Of a stretch of DNA of 64,000 nucleotides, positions 47,226 through 56,202 are shown in pieces. The stretch covers positions 1-64,000 of the IMG/VR virus record IMGVR_UViG_3300035698_010612; one strand, written 5' to 3'. Source of the stretch: a virus. How positions within the stretch are numbered: the first letter of the stretch is position 1; each line of letters begins with the position of its first letter. The translations under genes and the position numbers were made by a program. The notes beneath the pieces are model-generated. The model was given only the letters and a program-made list of their open reading frames with translations, was not told where the DNA came from and did no database searches.

Positions 47226-47813
47226 ATGGAGAAAACAATCAAAGGATTATTGAAAGCACTTCTTGCGGTGCTTTTTTTATTTTGTGCATCACCTTGTGGA
47301 GCTGATAAGTTCTGCGACTTTATAGACAGGGTACAGGGAACCCATTGCCCCACCACAAGTATTACAAGCACAACTACTTCTATCTGTGTTTGCCCGACCA
47401 CTACCACAACATCTCTACCTGTGCCCGAATTTTGCGGTGAAACCACCAGGGATGAGATTGATGATTTAATTACTGCTACCCATGAAACCTTTTGGGATTA
47501 TCCCTACAGGTTAATATCTGTTGATAGCTTAAAAGAGTTTTTGCGGTTTACCGTAATAGAGGACATCCCTACCGGAGATTACAACTGGCATGACTGCGAT
47601 GATTATGCCAAGCGGCTATTAGGAAAAGTAATGGAATGGGCTCCAGGTATAGCCTTTGGAATTGCCTGGGTTACAAATGAAGATCGAACGAGTTCACACG
47701 CTGTTAATGTGATGATCGACTGTAATTTAGACGTTTGGAGAATAGAGCCACAGTGGAACAGAATAGATTTATGGGATGAAACCTCTCATGTAATTTTATT
47801 GGGTGAACAATAA
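47226..47813 (+). CDS. Secreted papain/transglutaminase-like protein, 195 aa
   Basis: A signal peptide (hydrophobic LLKALLAVLFLFCASPCGA) is followed by two Cys motifs in a Thr-rich linker (about 38-62). A domain with a putative Cys-His-acid triad comes next: WHDCDDYAKRLLG, SSHAVNVMID and WRIEPQWN. The order resembles transglutaminase-like or MOA-type papain-fold cysteine peptidases (DCDDFA motif). The Thr-rich linker is like that of the secreted protein at 900-1658. It lies between tape measure and tail-tip genes. Whether it is secreted by the infected cell or loaded on the tail is not known. Confidence 0.6.
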   Translation: MEKTIKGLLKALLAVLFLFCASPCGADKFCDFIDRVQGTHCPTTSITSTTTSICVCPTTTTTSLPVPEFCGETTRDEIDDLITATHETFWDYPYRLISVDSLKEFLRFTVIEDIPTGDYNWHDCDDYAKRLLGKVMEWAPGIAFGIAWVTNEDRTSSHAVNVMIDCNLDVWRIEPQWNRIDLWDETSHVILLGEQ

Positions 47814-49286
47814 ATGGCAAATGTTGTTACAAATGACCCGAACTGCAAAGCTCTATACAGGTTTGAATCAGGGGCATTAACTGTAGATTCAAAAGGGAGC
47901 AATACGCTTACCAATGTTGGTTCTGTTGCCGAAGATACTGATTCAGCCGATGTCGTGGAAGGTGATTGTGCAGCCTACTTTGATGATACTGTTAATCAGT
48001 ATTTGTACAGAACCGATGCAAATTTAGATTCGGGCTTCCCTTGCAAAAGCGGAGAAAGCAATCGAAGTTTCTCGTTCTCGTCTTGGTTTAAGCCCGATGC
48101 TGTAGGGATTCCCGCATTACAAGTATTGTTTGGGAAACTTTACGGTGGTTCTTTACAAAATTCTTTTTATGCTAATATGAGCAACAGTTCCAAAAAGATT
48201 TCACTTGGTATGTATCGGGACGGAACCGACACGGTAGATTTTTTGACCCACGATTCCGTTTTGACCGATGATGGGAACACTTGGTATCACATAACCTTTA
48301 CATTTGATTCAGTCACGAAAGCACGACGAATACGAATACAGGATGCGGTGGGGGCTACCGTAGGAACTGACAAAACCGATACCTGGGGGTATCAGATTAA
48401 TATCGGCAATGCATGGTTTTACATTTCTTCGGCTACGGTTCAGAATGTTGGTGGCAACATAGATGAGTTCGTAGTTTTTAATGATGTTCTTACTGTTGAC
48501 GAAACAGATGCTATCAGGGCTGGCACTTATGTTTATATTGAATTTATAACCGCTAATGCCATTGGCTTCCTTTGTGACCTTGTTGATCTCGATTCAACCG
48601 CAGCTTGCGATAACGAAGACAGTAGCTTCCTTCTGGAAAATGCCACCGAAGATTATGACCGACCATTCAAACGGCTCCACGCACAAGACACAACCGAGAC
48701 CACAATAGATTTAGGGTATCAATCAGCTATTGATTCCCTATTCATTGGTAACTGCAATTTCGATAGTTTTAAAATAGAAGTTAGTAGCATTCAATATGAT
48801 TTCACAACAGTTATGGATAAAGATACCGGTTGTTACAATGCACTCGTCCGCATAGAAGATTCGATAACCAGCTTAAAATTAATCATACCCTCGCAAACAC
48901 CAAACAACGGCGAATCGTTTTTTGCTATCGGTGTGCTTGTCGCTGCCGTCCGGGCAGACTTTACTAAAAACCCACAATACCCATTAGATAAAAAGCTGGA
49001 AGAACCCACTTTTAAAATGCGGTTTGACGGCCAGAATACCGAAGTTCAGAACATCGGCAGACCCTACCACCTCATCAAATACAACTGGAATGCGATAAAC
49101 GATGTTGATATCGAAGAGCTCCAGGATATTGTCAGGGAACTTGGACAGGCGGGGATCGGGGTATTGTATGAAAAACGGGATGATTACGAAGCAGCTTATC
49201 TATGCCAGCTTTTGGGCGGGTTCTCACATCCAAGAATATTAAATGAACACTATCAGTCATCGTTAGAGTTCAGAGAGGTCGTATGA
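47814..49286 (+). CDS. LamG-bearing tail protein, 490 aa
   Basis: Residues about 8-245 form a LamG/concanavalin-like domain (CKALYRFESGALTVDSKGSN, FSFSSWFKPD, NTWYHITFTFD, NIDEFVVFNDVLT). From about 260 the chain switches to a tail-tip domain (AFFAIGVLVAAVRADF-like segment, then PYHLIKYNWN) that is homologous to the next gene. Probably part of the distal tail with an added carbohydrate-binding domain. Starts directly after the previous stop. Confidence 0.72.
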   Translation: MANVVTNDPNCKALYRFESGALTVDSKGSNTLTNVGSVAEDTDSADVVEGDCAAYFDDTVNQYLYRTDANLDSGFPCKSGESNRSFSFSSWFKPDAVGIPALQVLFGKLYGGSLQNSFYANMSNSSKKISLGMYRDGTDTVDFLTHDSVLTDDGNTWYHITFTFDSVTKARRIRIQDAVGATVGTDKTDTWGYQINIGNAWFYISSATVQNVGGNIDEFVVFNDVLTVDETDAIRAGTYVYIEFITANAIGFLCDLVDLDSTAACDNEDSSFLLENATEDYDRPFKRLHAQDTTETTIDLGYQSAIDSLFIGNCNFDSFKIEVSSIQYDFTTVMDKDTGCYNALVRIEDSITSLKLIIPSQTPNNGESFFAIGVLVAAVRADFTKNPQYPLDKKLEEPTFKMRFDGQNTEVQNIGRPYHLIKYNWNAINDVDIEELQDIVRELGQAGIGVLYEKRDDYEAAYLCQLLGGFSHPRILNEHYQSSLEFREVV

Positions 49287-50053
49287 TTCTTTTATCAAGC
49301 ATTACCGACTTTGATTCCGGCTGTACCGCTACGAGTGAGGAAACGGATTATGATTTAGACAATGTCCTTGACTATGAAAAGCCGTGGTTGAAGTGGCGAT
49401 CAACAAATACAGATGCACAGACCCTTACTCTGAATTATACGGGTGCGATAGATTGCATTGCTATTTTTGGGGCGAACTTTGACGACATTACAATAGGGGC
49501 GGGGGCTGGTTTTGGTGCTGAACCTTTTGGGGCATTCCCCTTTGGTGGCGGGGGTGGCGGGGGATCAGACGAAACGCTTGGTTATCTAAGGGCTCTCGGT
49601 GAATATCGAGGGTTTTTTTCTTTTGCAAATATATCAGATTCCATTCAATTAATAATCCCCAGTCAAAGTGTTGATGAAGATTATTATACTATATCCGCTA
49701 TAGTGATCGGGGTTAAAACTACACTTACAGACAAGCCATTAAGTCCCCTCGAAAAAGAACTAATCCTTCCGGTAAATGAAGTTATGCTGGAAAGCAAAGT
49801 TCCCAAAAAATCAGCATTGGGAAGTGGCTATCATATTCTCAAAGCAAACCGCAGGGGGCTTGACATATCGGGGCTTGATGAACTAAGGGCAATCAAAAGA
49901 GCAAAAGGCAAAGCGAGTATTTTTGTTGTATATGAGAACCTTGGGAAAACACAGGATGTCTTTTTGGTGAGACGGACAGAAAATTTCGCATACAAAGAGG
50001 CGGGGTATCACGACTATCAAGATAATTTAATTTTGGAAGAAATAGCCGGATGA
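49283..50053 (+). CDS. Tail-tip protein, 256 aa, related to the C-terminal half of its neighbour
   Basis: SITDFDSGCTATSEETDYDL, then DNVLDYEKPWLKWRST and SIQLIIPSQS followed by AIVIGVKTTLTDKPLSPLEKE correspond to the non-LamG half of the protein at 47814-49286. A Gly-rich loop (FGGGGGGGSDE) interrupts the fold. ATGA coupling on both sides. Resembles distal-tail proteins in position. Confidence 0.65.
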   Translation: MILLSSITDFDSGCTATSEETDYDLDNVLDYEKPWLKWRSTNTDAQTLTLNYTGAIDCIAIFGANFDDITIGAGAGFGAEPFGAFPFGGGGGGGSDETLGYLRALGEYRGFFSFANISDSIQLIIPSQSVDEDYYTISAIVIGVKTTLTDKPLSPLEKELILPVNEVMLESKVPKKSALGSGYHILKANRRGLDISGLDELRAIKRAKGKASIFVVYENLGKTQDVFLVRRTENFAYKEAGYHDYQDNLILEEIAG

Positions 50054-52263
50054 ACATTAGAAATTTAGTTGATATAAATTTAGGTGATGGTGACATCAAA
50101 CATTATGCCACCGAAGACAGAGAGTTTCCTGTTTCAAGTCCCGTTTCTTATGAGGGACGGCTAATCAGTTCTGGAACAATCGGTGTTTCATTGTCAGATA
50201 TTTATTTCGGATCCAGGGTATTTGCAAATGCTACTATAACCCTCGATGACACAGACGGAGGGATCAGGGCTATATGGAATGCTAATGAGATGCGGGGTAA
50301 AGCGGTAACGGTAAAAAGAGTTGATATTGATGCGGACTCGGTACTGGAATCACATTATTTTACTATTAATACAGTTAAGTTTGCAGGTGTAAACAATAAA
50401 GTCAACATCGGATTAATGCCAGAGAATTTAGAACTGTTCAAACAGTTAATACCCAAAGATAAAATTACAATTGACGATTACCCCAATGCCCTCGAAGCAT
50501 CCCTGGGCTTACCGATCCCTATTGTTTTCGGTGCGGGTCATGAAAAGATACCATGCCCTAATATCAATTATGATGATAGTGCCAGCGAGTGGGATTACCT
50601 TATCGGATATGGGATCATAAGCGACGTATCAAGCGTTTACAGATATCTTGGTGATAGAGAATGGCTTGTCGCTGAAAGTGAATATGACTTTTATGATGGC
50701 AGTCAGTCCGCACCCTATCCGGGGTTTGCTTTTATAAGATTCGACTCGCAGCAAGAAGATGCAAACGGTACTCGGTATAATATTTATTGTGATTGTGATG
50801 GCATAGAAAATGAGGGCTCATCCAGTTCCGGCAGCATGGACGGTGCATTAAAACAGTTACAACGGTTATTGACCGACGCTGAATTTGGGCTTGAACTTAC
50901 CTGCAACAATACATCTTTCAATACCGCCCAGGCTATATTGGACGGATGGGGATTGACAAGCAGGGCCTATATCGGGGAGCAGAAAAGTGCTAGTGAATGG
51001 ATTGACCAGTTTTTAATGGTGGCTCGAATGGCACAGCTAAAGCAGGGATCATCCGGTTATGAGGTAGAGATTGAAGCTTACAATGGAACGCCCGTTGCAA
51101 CCTTTGATGAACATAATTTAAAGATTATATCAGACACCAAAAGACCTTATGTGGAGTACATATCAGCAGTTCATTTTAATTATGACCGGTCTGAATTTTT
51201 TAGAAAGTTTAATAAATTACTAAAGAAATATGTGGCTGCTACAACGAATATATTTAGCAACGACCCTCATTGTGTTGCTTTATACAGATTTGAAGAAGAT
51301 GCGATTGGAATAGATTCTAAGCAAGGGAACAACCTTACTAATAGTGGTGCAACGGTAGATACTGATTCCAGCGACGTAATGGAAGGCGAAGCATCAGCTT
51401 ATTTCGCTGAATACGGCGATTATTTATATATATTACCTGCAAAACAAAGTTCTAATTTTCCATTCAAGGGGGGAACGACTAACACAAAGATGAGCCTTGC
51501 AGGATGGATTAAGCCTTACAATACAGGCGTGTTTGCAGGCTTGTCAGGCAAGGCTGGGATCTATAACAACTATATGTCATTCGGGATATACAAAGACACG
51601 GACGACAAATTAGTAGTAGAAGTGGGCGACGAAGACGGGGAGAGTGCCGATGCTGTTTTTGGAGTAGCTTTCAACTGTGATGGAAATCATTGGTATCATA
51701 TTGGAGTTACTATTGATGGAGTGACGGGTGCGTACCTAGTAAGGATATGGGATGAAACAGCACAAGACTTTTTAGACACCGATGAAACGGGGACTTTTAG
51801 TGCATCTGCTTTTGTCTTACCTGTCAGAATGTCATACAGAACTTTTACGATTGGGACTAACTACGCAGGCAATGCTGCCAACTGGCTCACTAGCTGGGCT
51901 GATGAACTTGCTTTGTTCAACGACATTTTAACCACCGCCGAAATAAATGATATACGTCAGGCTCAATACGGTTGGGATGATGTAGCAGGTATCATAAAAG
52001 AATACAATAGTTATTTTTGCTCCGACAGCACAACCGCTGCAAGGATCGCTGAATTTATTAGGAATAAATTTAAATATCAAGACAGGCAAATCAAGGGACT
52101 GGCCGGGATTGATGCAGCAAGTCTATTGAATGGAAACGTGCTTAGTCTTACCAATAGTGCGTTGGGGTTATCATCGTCATTATATCAAATTCTCAACATA
52201 TTAAAGAAGGCAAACGATTATGAAATTTTAGCGGGTGCGTATTCTCAAGATATATTTCTATAA
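50050..52263 (+). CDS. Tail hub/tip protein with inserted LamG domain, 737 aa
   Basis: The N-terminal 390 residues (beta-rich, with IGVSLSDIYFGSRVFANATI, then LGLPIPIVFGAGHEKIPCP) resemble baseplate/tail-hub proteins. A LamG domain of about 235 residues (401-636: CVALYRFEEDAIGIDSKQGN ... ADELALFNDILTTAEINDI) is inserted, after which the hub sequence resumes (IKEYNSYFCSDSTTAARIAEFI ... YEILAGAYSQDIFL). The insert is homologous to the LamG of the gene at 47814, so an internal domain transfer occurred. Confidence 0.7.
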   Translation: MNIRNLVDINLGDGDIKHYATEDREFPVSSPVSYEGRLISSGTIGVSLSDIYFGSRVFANATITLDDTDGGIRAIWNANEMRGKAVTVKRVDIDADSVLESHYFTINTVKFAGVNNKVNIGLMPENLELFKQLIPKDKITIDDYPNALEASLGLPIPIVFGAGHEKIPCPNINYDDSASEWDYLIGYGIISDVSSVYRYLGDREWLVAESEYDFYDGSQSAPYPGFAFIRFDSQQEDANGTRYNIYCDCDGIENEGSSSSGSMDGALKQLQRLLTDAEFGLELTCNNTSFNTAQAILDGWGLTSRAYIGEQKSASEWIDQFLMVARMAQLKQGSSGYEVEIEAYNGTPVATFDEHNLKIISDTKRPYVEYISAVHFNYDRSEFFRKFNKLLKKYVAATTNIFSNDPHCVALYRFEEDAIGIDSKQGNNLTNSGATVDTDSSDVMEGEASAYFAEYGDYLYILPAKQSSNFPFKGGTTNTKMSLAGWIKPYNTGVFAGLSGKAGIYNNYMSFGIYKDTDDKLVVEVGDEDGESADAVFGVAFNCDGNHWYHIGVTIDGVTGAYLVRIWDETAQDFLDTDETGTFSASAFVLPVRMSYRTFTIGTNYAGNAANWLTSWADELALFNDILTTAEINDIRQAQYGWDDVAGIIKEYNSYFCSDSTTAARIAEFIRNKFKYQDRQIKGLAGIDAASLLNGNVLSLTNSALGLSSSLYQILNILKKANDYEILAGAYSQDIFL

Positions 52264-52278
52264 AACCAGGAGATCATC

Positions 52279-52818
52279 ATGAAAAAGACAGCTTTAATTA
52301 CCATCCTTATCGGGATGGTTTTTGTTTGGGTGCTGTGTGCTTATGCACAGCTTGATACAGGAAGCTATACAACCAATAGTTATTTTTACCAACCTAGCTA
52401 TGGTGATTATGGCAGTACCCATTATACAAAAAGAATGGCTGCTCTTGACGTGGCAGACAGGGGAATTAACGTCGGCAATTCGCTTTACTGGTCATTGGAA
52501 TATCCGGTATCGGGTGATAATTTCGGGGCTAAACGAGTTCCAACGGCAGTAACCATTACAAAGGTTATTGCCGTTTTGCAAGAAGATGCAAGTGCAACGG
52601 TTGACATTAATTTCAAGCATGGAACCGACAGAAGCGGAGCCGGTGAAGTCGATTTATTTAGTGCCGACGAGGAAATCTCATCAAAGACAACGGGTGATGA
52701 TTTTGATTCGTTTAACGATGCTACCCTGGCAGCCAATGAGTGGATATGGCTTGAAGTGACAGCAAATAGCGGAACGGTAGAAGCACTAGACGTAACCATT
52801 GAAGTGTCGGTTGATTAG
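52279..52818 (+). CDS. Secreted beta-rich protein, 179 aa
   Basis: Signal peptide (MKKTALITILIGMVFVWVLCAYA, cleavage near 23) and a Tyr-rich stretch (SYTTNSYFYQPSYGDYG) followed by a beta-sandwich-like domain (TAVTITKVIAVLQEDASATV, TANSGTVEALDVTIEVSVD). The C-terminal part resembles modules in phage tail-associated adhesins. CAGGAG ribosome site. Confidence 0.6.
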   Translation: MKKTALITILIGMVFVWVLCAYAQLDTGSYTTNSYFYQPSYGDYGSTHYTKRMAALDVADRGINVGNSLYWSLEYPVSGDNFGAKRVPTAVTITKVIAVLQEDASATVDINFKHGTDRSGAGEVDLFSADEEISSKTTGDDFDSFNDATLAANEWIWLEVTANSGTVEALDVTIEVSVD

Positions 52819-52853
52819 GGAAATCAACATTTTTATTAACCATGTGTATTTAA

Positions 52854-52882
52854 AAGGCTCTGATTATTCAGGGTCTTTTTTT
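52854..52882 (+). terminator. Hairpin with U-tract, perfect 10-bp stem
   Basis: AAGGCTCTGA (52854-52863) and TCAGGGTCTT (52868-52877) pair over TTAT, followed by TTTTTTTA, and the next ribosome site GGGAGAT comes at once. Confidence 0.85.
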
Positions 52883-52894
52883 ATGGGAGATGAA

Positions 52895-54874
52895 ATGAAA
52901 ACCAAGATAATATTATTTACAGTGTTTGTGTGGTTGTTTGCAACAACGGGGTATTGCACCACTTATTATATGCAGGAAAGTGGCACAAATGCCGACCCTG
53001 ATTGTTCTGAAAGTTCTGCTTGTTGTGCAAGTGCAATGGATATGCCAGACTTTAACGCTGCTACATTTGCTGGTGATGACATTATCTATGTTTGCGACGA
53101 TGATGGAGTTTACCGTAGCCAGATGATTCCCCCCGACAGTGGTACGAGCGGGCATCAAATAACTGTCAAAAATGCTCCTGGGGACAGCCCCATTATAAAT
53201 GGTGCTGATGATGTTACTGGTGTTAGTGGTAATTGGGCTGAACAAGGGGACGGTATTTGGAGAAAGGATATTGGTTCCGTAGAACCATTTGCAGTTTTCT
53301 TTGATTCAACCCATGTCGGAGTTGAAGATGCTACACCCGACACAGAATATGAGTGGACGTATTCTGACCCTAATTTAGATGTTTACACATCGGCTGGGGA
53401 CGATAACCCCGTAGACCATTATACTCTAATAGAAGCGACACAAAGAAATGTTGGGATTAGGTTAGATGATGATATAGATTTTATCACTTTTGATGGGCTT
53501 GAGATAGCGAACCACGGTGCAACTGATGTTGCTACGGGTGTCCCTGGTGCAATTACTGATGCTTATGCCGAGACAACATTTGCCACTGATATTACCATTC
53601 AGAATTGTACGTTTACAAACAACATGGCTTCTATAACCATAAGGGAAGATACCGCTGGCACGGGTAGCGATAGATGGTTAATCGACAACAATACTTTTAC
53701 TGCTTGGGATGGTGCGGTAGGAATTTCTGTTGCTGGGCCGAGCAATATAACTATTTCTAACAATACATTATCCGATTTTAAAAAGGGCATGTTCCTTACG
53801 GGGGTTGGTAGTAACATTACCATAGATACTAATACGGTGACTAGATATGCTCATTTTGGAATTGATTTTGAGCCTACTGGTGGTGACCACTTTACTGTTA
53901 CTGATAATATAGTAAGGGAGCCAACCGGAAATTATGACGCATATGAATTAGCATTTTTATGTAGCCCTACGGATGTAACGATTACTGGCAATAGTTTTTA
54001 CCAAGATGGAAGTGCTTATGGTGATAGTGGGATTATAGTTGATATGTATGACGGTGGTCAAGCGACTATAACTGACAACTATGTTGAGGGTGCAAAATGT
54101 ATGGGGATGTATATCCTTGGTGGTGATGGGCATACTATAAGCAATAATCATTTTAAAGATTGTGGTGATGGTTGTCATAGTGGTACAGCGGGGCAACATG
54201 GACTAAGCGTTGCAAGTGCTAGTTGGCAAGCCGCAGACCGCACAGCAGAAAATCATGTTGTATCCTATAACATATTTGATAATTGCTATAGTTCTATTTA
54301 TTTAGTTGAAACCATAGTGGCTGCATCATCTGGTCATAAAGTTTATAATAACACGATTGCTAATGCAATAGGGCAATATGGATTTAGAGCCTTTGGGGAG
54401 ATTACGGGGGTTGAGTTTAAAAATAATATTATTACTGGCACCTCAGATAAACTGATATGGATTGACCAATTTTTCATTGGTTCCATTACCTTGAACAATA
54501 ACTGTTATGATGGTACTGGAACCTACAGGTGGGATCTTACATCTCATGCAACCCTGGCACTTTATCAGACAGCTTCTAGTAAAGATGCAAACTCCAAAGA
54601 AGCAGACCCCCTCTTTGTTGATGCTGCTGGTGGGAATTTTGGGTTAAAATTTGGAAGTCCCTGTATAAATGCAGGAACGAATTTAGGGCCTCCATACAAC
54701 GATGCTCTGGATCCCCGCGATTTGACTTTCCCTTATGATACCTTCGATCAAGATTTCTATGCTCCATGGGAAATTGGGGCGAAAGCATACATAAGAAGAT
54801 ATGACATTGGATTTGTTAAAGATGTTTTGCAGAACCTTACATTTTATAAAACAGATGAAATCGTAAAAGAATAG
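52895..54874 (+). CDS. Secreted parallel beta-helix protein, 659 aa
   Basis: ATG 52895 after GGGAGATGAA. Signal peptide MKTKIILFTVFVWLFATTGYC. The body is right-handed parallel beta-helix (repeated strands like ITIQNCTFTNNM, NITISNNTLSDF, VTITGNSFYQDG, TISNNHFKDCG), as in tailspikes and polysaccharide lyases. It has a distinct C-terminal segment (KDVLQNLTFYKTDEIVKE). Candidates: depolymerase or surface adhesin. An exported signal peptide is atypical for a virion spike. Confidence 0.72.
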   Translation: MKTKIILFTVFVWLFATTGYCTTYYMQESGTNADPDCSESSACCASAMDMPDFNAATFAGDDIIYVCDDDGVYRSQMIPPDSGTSGHQITVKNAPGDSPIINGADDVTGVSGNWAEQGDGIWRKDIGSVEPFAVFFDSTHVGVEDATPDTEYEWTYSDPNLDVYTSAGDDNPVDHYTLIEATQRNVGIRLDDDIDFITFDGLEIANHGATDVATGVPGAITDAYAETTFATDITIQNCTFTNNMASITIREDTAGTGSDRWLIDNNTFTAWDGAVGISVAGPSNITISNNTLSDFKKGMFLTGVGSNITIDTNTVTRYAHFGIDFEPTGGDHFTVTDNIVREPTGNYDAYELAFLCSPTDVTITGNSFYQDGSAYGDSGIIVDMYDGGQATITDNYVEGAKCMGMYILGGDGHTISNNHFKDCGDGCHSGTAGQHGLSVASASWQAADRTAENHVVSYNIFDNCYSSIYLVETIVAASSGHKVYNNTIANAIGQYGFRAFGEITGVEFKNNIITGTSDKLIWIDQFFIGSITLNNNCYDGTGTYRWDLTSHATLALYQTASSKDANSKEADPLFVDAAGGNFGLKFGSPCINAGTNLGPPYNDALDPRDLTFPYDTFDQDFYAPWEIGAKAYIRRYDIGFVKDVLQNLTFYKTDEIVKE

Positions 54875-54885
54875 GAGGTATAGTT

Positions 54886-55269
54886 ATGAAAAAAGCAATT
54901 GCCATAATTGCCATTGTTTTGTTTTTGTTGGTTCCTGCAGCAGCCTTCTCAGGTGTAAGCGTAACACAAACGATTGACGGGGCCCCCGGTGAAAGTGGAA
55001 CATGGACTGATGCGATAACCACAGTGTTTAATAATACCGGTGCTTATGTTCCTGGCTATATTAATGTCAGTGTTTACGGTGCGACTTGGAGTGCAACGGT
55101 TACGCTGCAAAGGAAATTCAAAGCTGATGCGACCTGGTATGATGTGGATTCATGGACTTCTAATGCACAGGCAGCACTTACCGATACCGAAAAGGGCGTG
55201 ACTTATAGAATCGGTGTGAAATACGAGGAGTTTACCTCCGGCTCGGTTGCCGTGAGGTTAAGTAAATAA
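54886..55269 (+). CDS. Secreted beta-rich protein, 127 aa
   Basis: Signal peptide MKKAIAIIAIVLFLLVPAAAF then a domain with WSATVTLQRKFKADATWYDV and TYRIGVKYEEFTSGSVAVRL, a pattern seen in small phage tail-fibre accessory proteins. AGGAGGTATAG ribosome site. Probably forms a complex with the beta-helix protein upstream. Confidence 0.62.
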   Translation: MKKAIAIIAIVLFLLVPAAAFSGVSVTQTIDGAPGESGTWTDAITTVFNNTGAYVPGYINVSVYGATWSATVTLQRKFKADATWYDVDSWTSNAQAALTDTEKGVTYRIGVKYEEFTSGSVAVRLSK

Positions 55270-55291
55270 ACCTTTTTATGTGGAGGATGCT

Positions 55292-55678
55292 ATGAAAAAG
55301 ATAGTTTTTTTATTATTTTTAATGCTGTTCTACGCCACTACTGCTATGGCAGGTGAAAAGACATTGCAATTCACCTGGGATCAAGATGTTCCGTCTGATA
55401 TGGGCGGGTGGAAACTATATCAATCAATATCCCCGATGACAGACTGTAAAATTGATGGCACAGAGGTAATGAACATTGTTTATACCGGGCAAACAGAATA
55501 TCAGGCCACTCATCAGCTTACATCACCCGATGGACAGACAGCAACCTATTACTGGCGGTTGACCGCTTATGATACATCTGCGAATGAGAGTGATTGTTCA
55601 AACGAAGTATCAAAGGCCATTGACTTTGAAACACCTGGAATACCGTTTAGTTTGGATGTGGTTATTATCGCTCAGTAG
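55292..55678 (+). CDS. Secreted fibronectin-III-like protein, 128 aa
   Basis: Signal peptide MKKIVFLLFLMLFYATTAMA; the mature part is one FN3-like domain (TLQFTWDQDVPSDMGGWKLY ... ATYYWRLTAYDTSANES). Starts at ATG 55292 after GGAGGATGC. Last gene of the late rightward block. Confidence 0.68.
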   Translation: MKKIVFLLFLMLFYATTAMAGEKTLQFTWDQDVPSDMGGWKLYQSISPMTDCKIDGTEVMNIVYTGQTEYQATHQLTSPDGQTATYYWRLTAYDTSANESDCSNEVSKAIDFETPGIPFSLDVVIIAQ

Positions 55679-55693
55679 GTTTTGTAGGACATA

Positions 55694-55721
55694 CCCCCCC
55701 TTAAATCGTTAGGGGGGGGGG
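55694..55721. terminator. Long C7/G10 hairpin between convergent operons
   Basis: CCCCCCCTTAA (55694-55704) faces TTAGGGGGGG (55709-55718 and following Gs). It lies in the 124-bp gap between the late rightward and early leftward genes. No clear U-tract follows on either strand, so it may be a bidirectional terminator or roadblock. The rest of the gap (55722-55801) holds G-rich AT-mixed sequence without genes. Confidence 0.5.
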
Positions 55722-55801
55722 CAAATCTGCCCCAGGGGAGGACTTTATCTGCCAGGGCATACAATGTATTGAGGAAAGGCTTAAATCGAGGGGTTAGGGT
55801 G

Positions 55802-56017
55802 TTAAATTAACTTAGATTCTATTCTTTCTAGTTCGGTTCTGGCTTTTGCCTCAATTAGAAGAAGTACCTCAGAATAAGTACATATTCCATAGGGTGATTC
55901 TTGATCTTCGTGCAAAAAAGTTTCGAGTGCTTCAATTATTTTATTTCTGCGTTTTCCCCGCAATTGTCTTTCCCCTTCACTCATCGTTTTACTTTCCTTT
56001 TTTGGGAACCCGAACAT
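55802..56017 (-). CDS. Small helical protein, 71 aa
   Basis: Start ATG 56017; AGGGGTGAG sits a few bases upstream. Acidic helical sequence with EALETFLHEDQESPYGICTY. No family recognised. Last gene of the leftward early unit before the convergent junction. Confidence 0.5.
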   Translation of the reverse strand: MFGFPKKESKTMSEGERQLRGKRRNKIIEALETFLHEDQESPYGICTYSEVLLLIEAKARTELERIESKLI

Positions 56018-56028
56018 ATTTCTCACCC

Positions 56029-56202
56029 CTAATTTGAAGGTTTATCAACCAGCCCCCGCCCCATTTCATCCTTTAATTTGTTACACCTTTTAATGGCGTT
56101 TTCTCTTATAATTTTTTCCCAGGTTGTCATCCCCAACTTAACAGCCATTTTATACTTTAGATACTCCCACTCATATTTTTCTAATTGAAATCTAAGTCTC
56201 AT
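56029..56202 (-). CDS. Small basic protein, 57 aa
   Basis: ATG 56202 after AGAGGATGGAA. Mixed helix (LEKYEWEYLKYKMAVKLGMT) with an MTTWEKIIRENAIKRC segment that looks like a ribbon-helix-helix or HTH fragment. The start overlaps the previous gene's stop by 11 bases, and the stop TAG is part of the AGGGGTGAG leader of the next gene. Confidence 0.55.
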   Translation of the reverse strand: MRLRFQLEKYEWEYLKYKMAVKLGMTTWEKIIRENAIKRCNKLKDEMGRGLVDKPSN

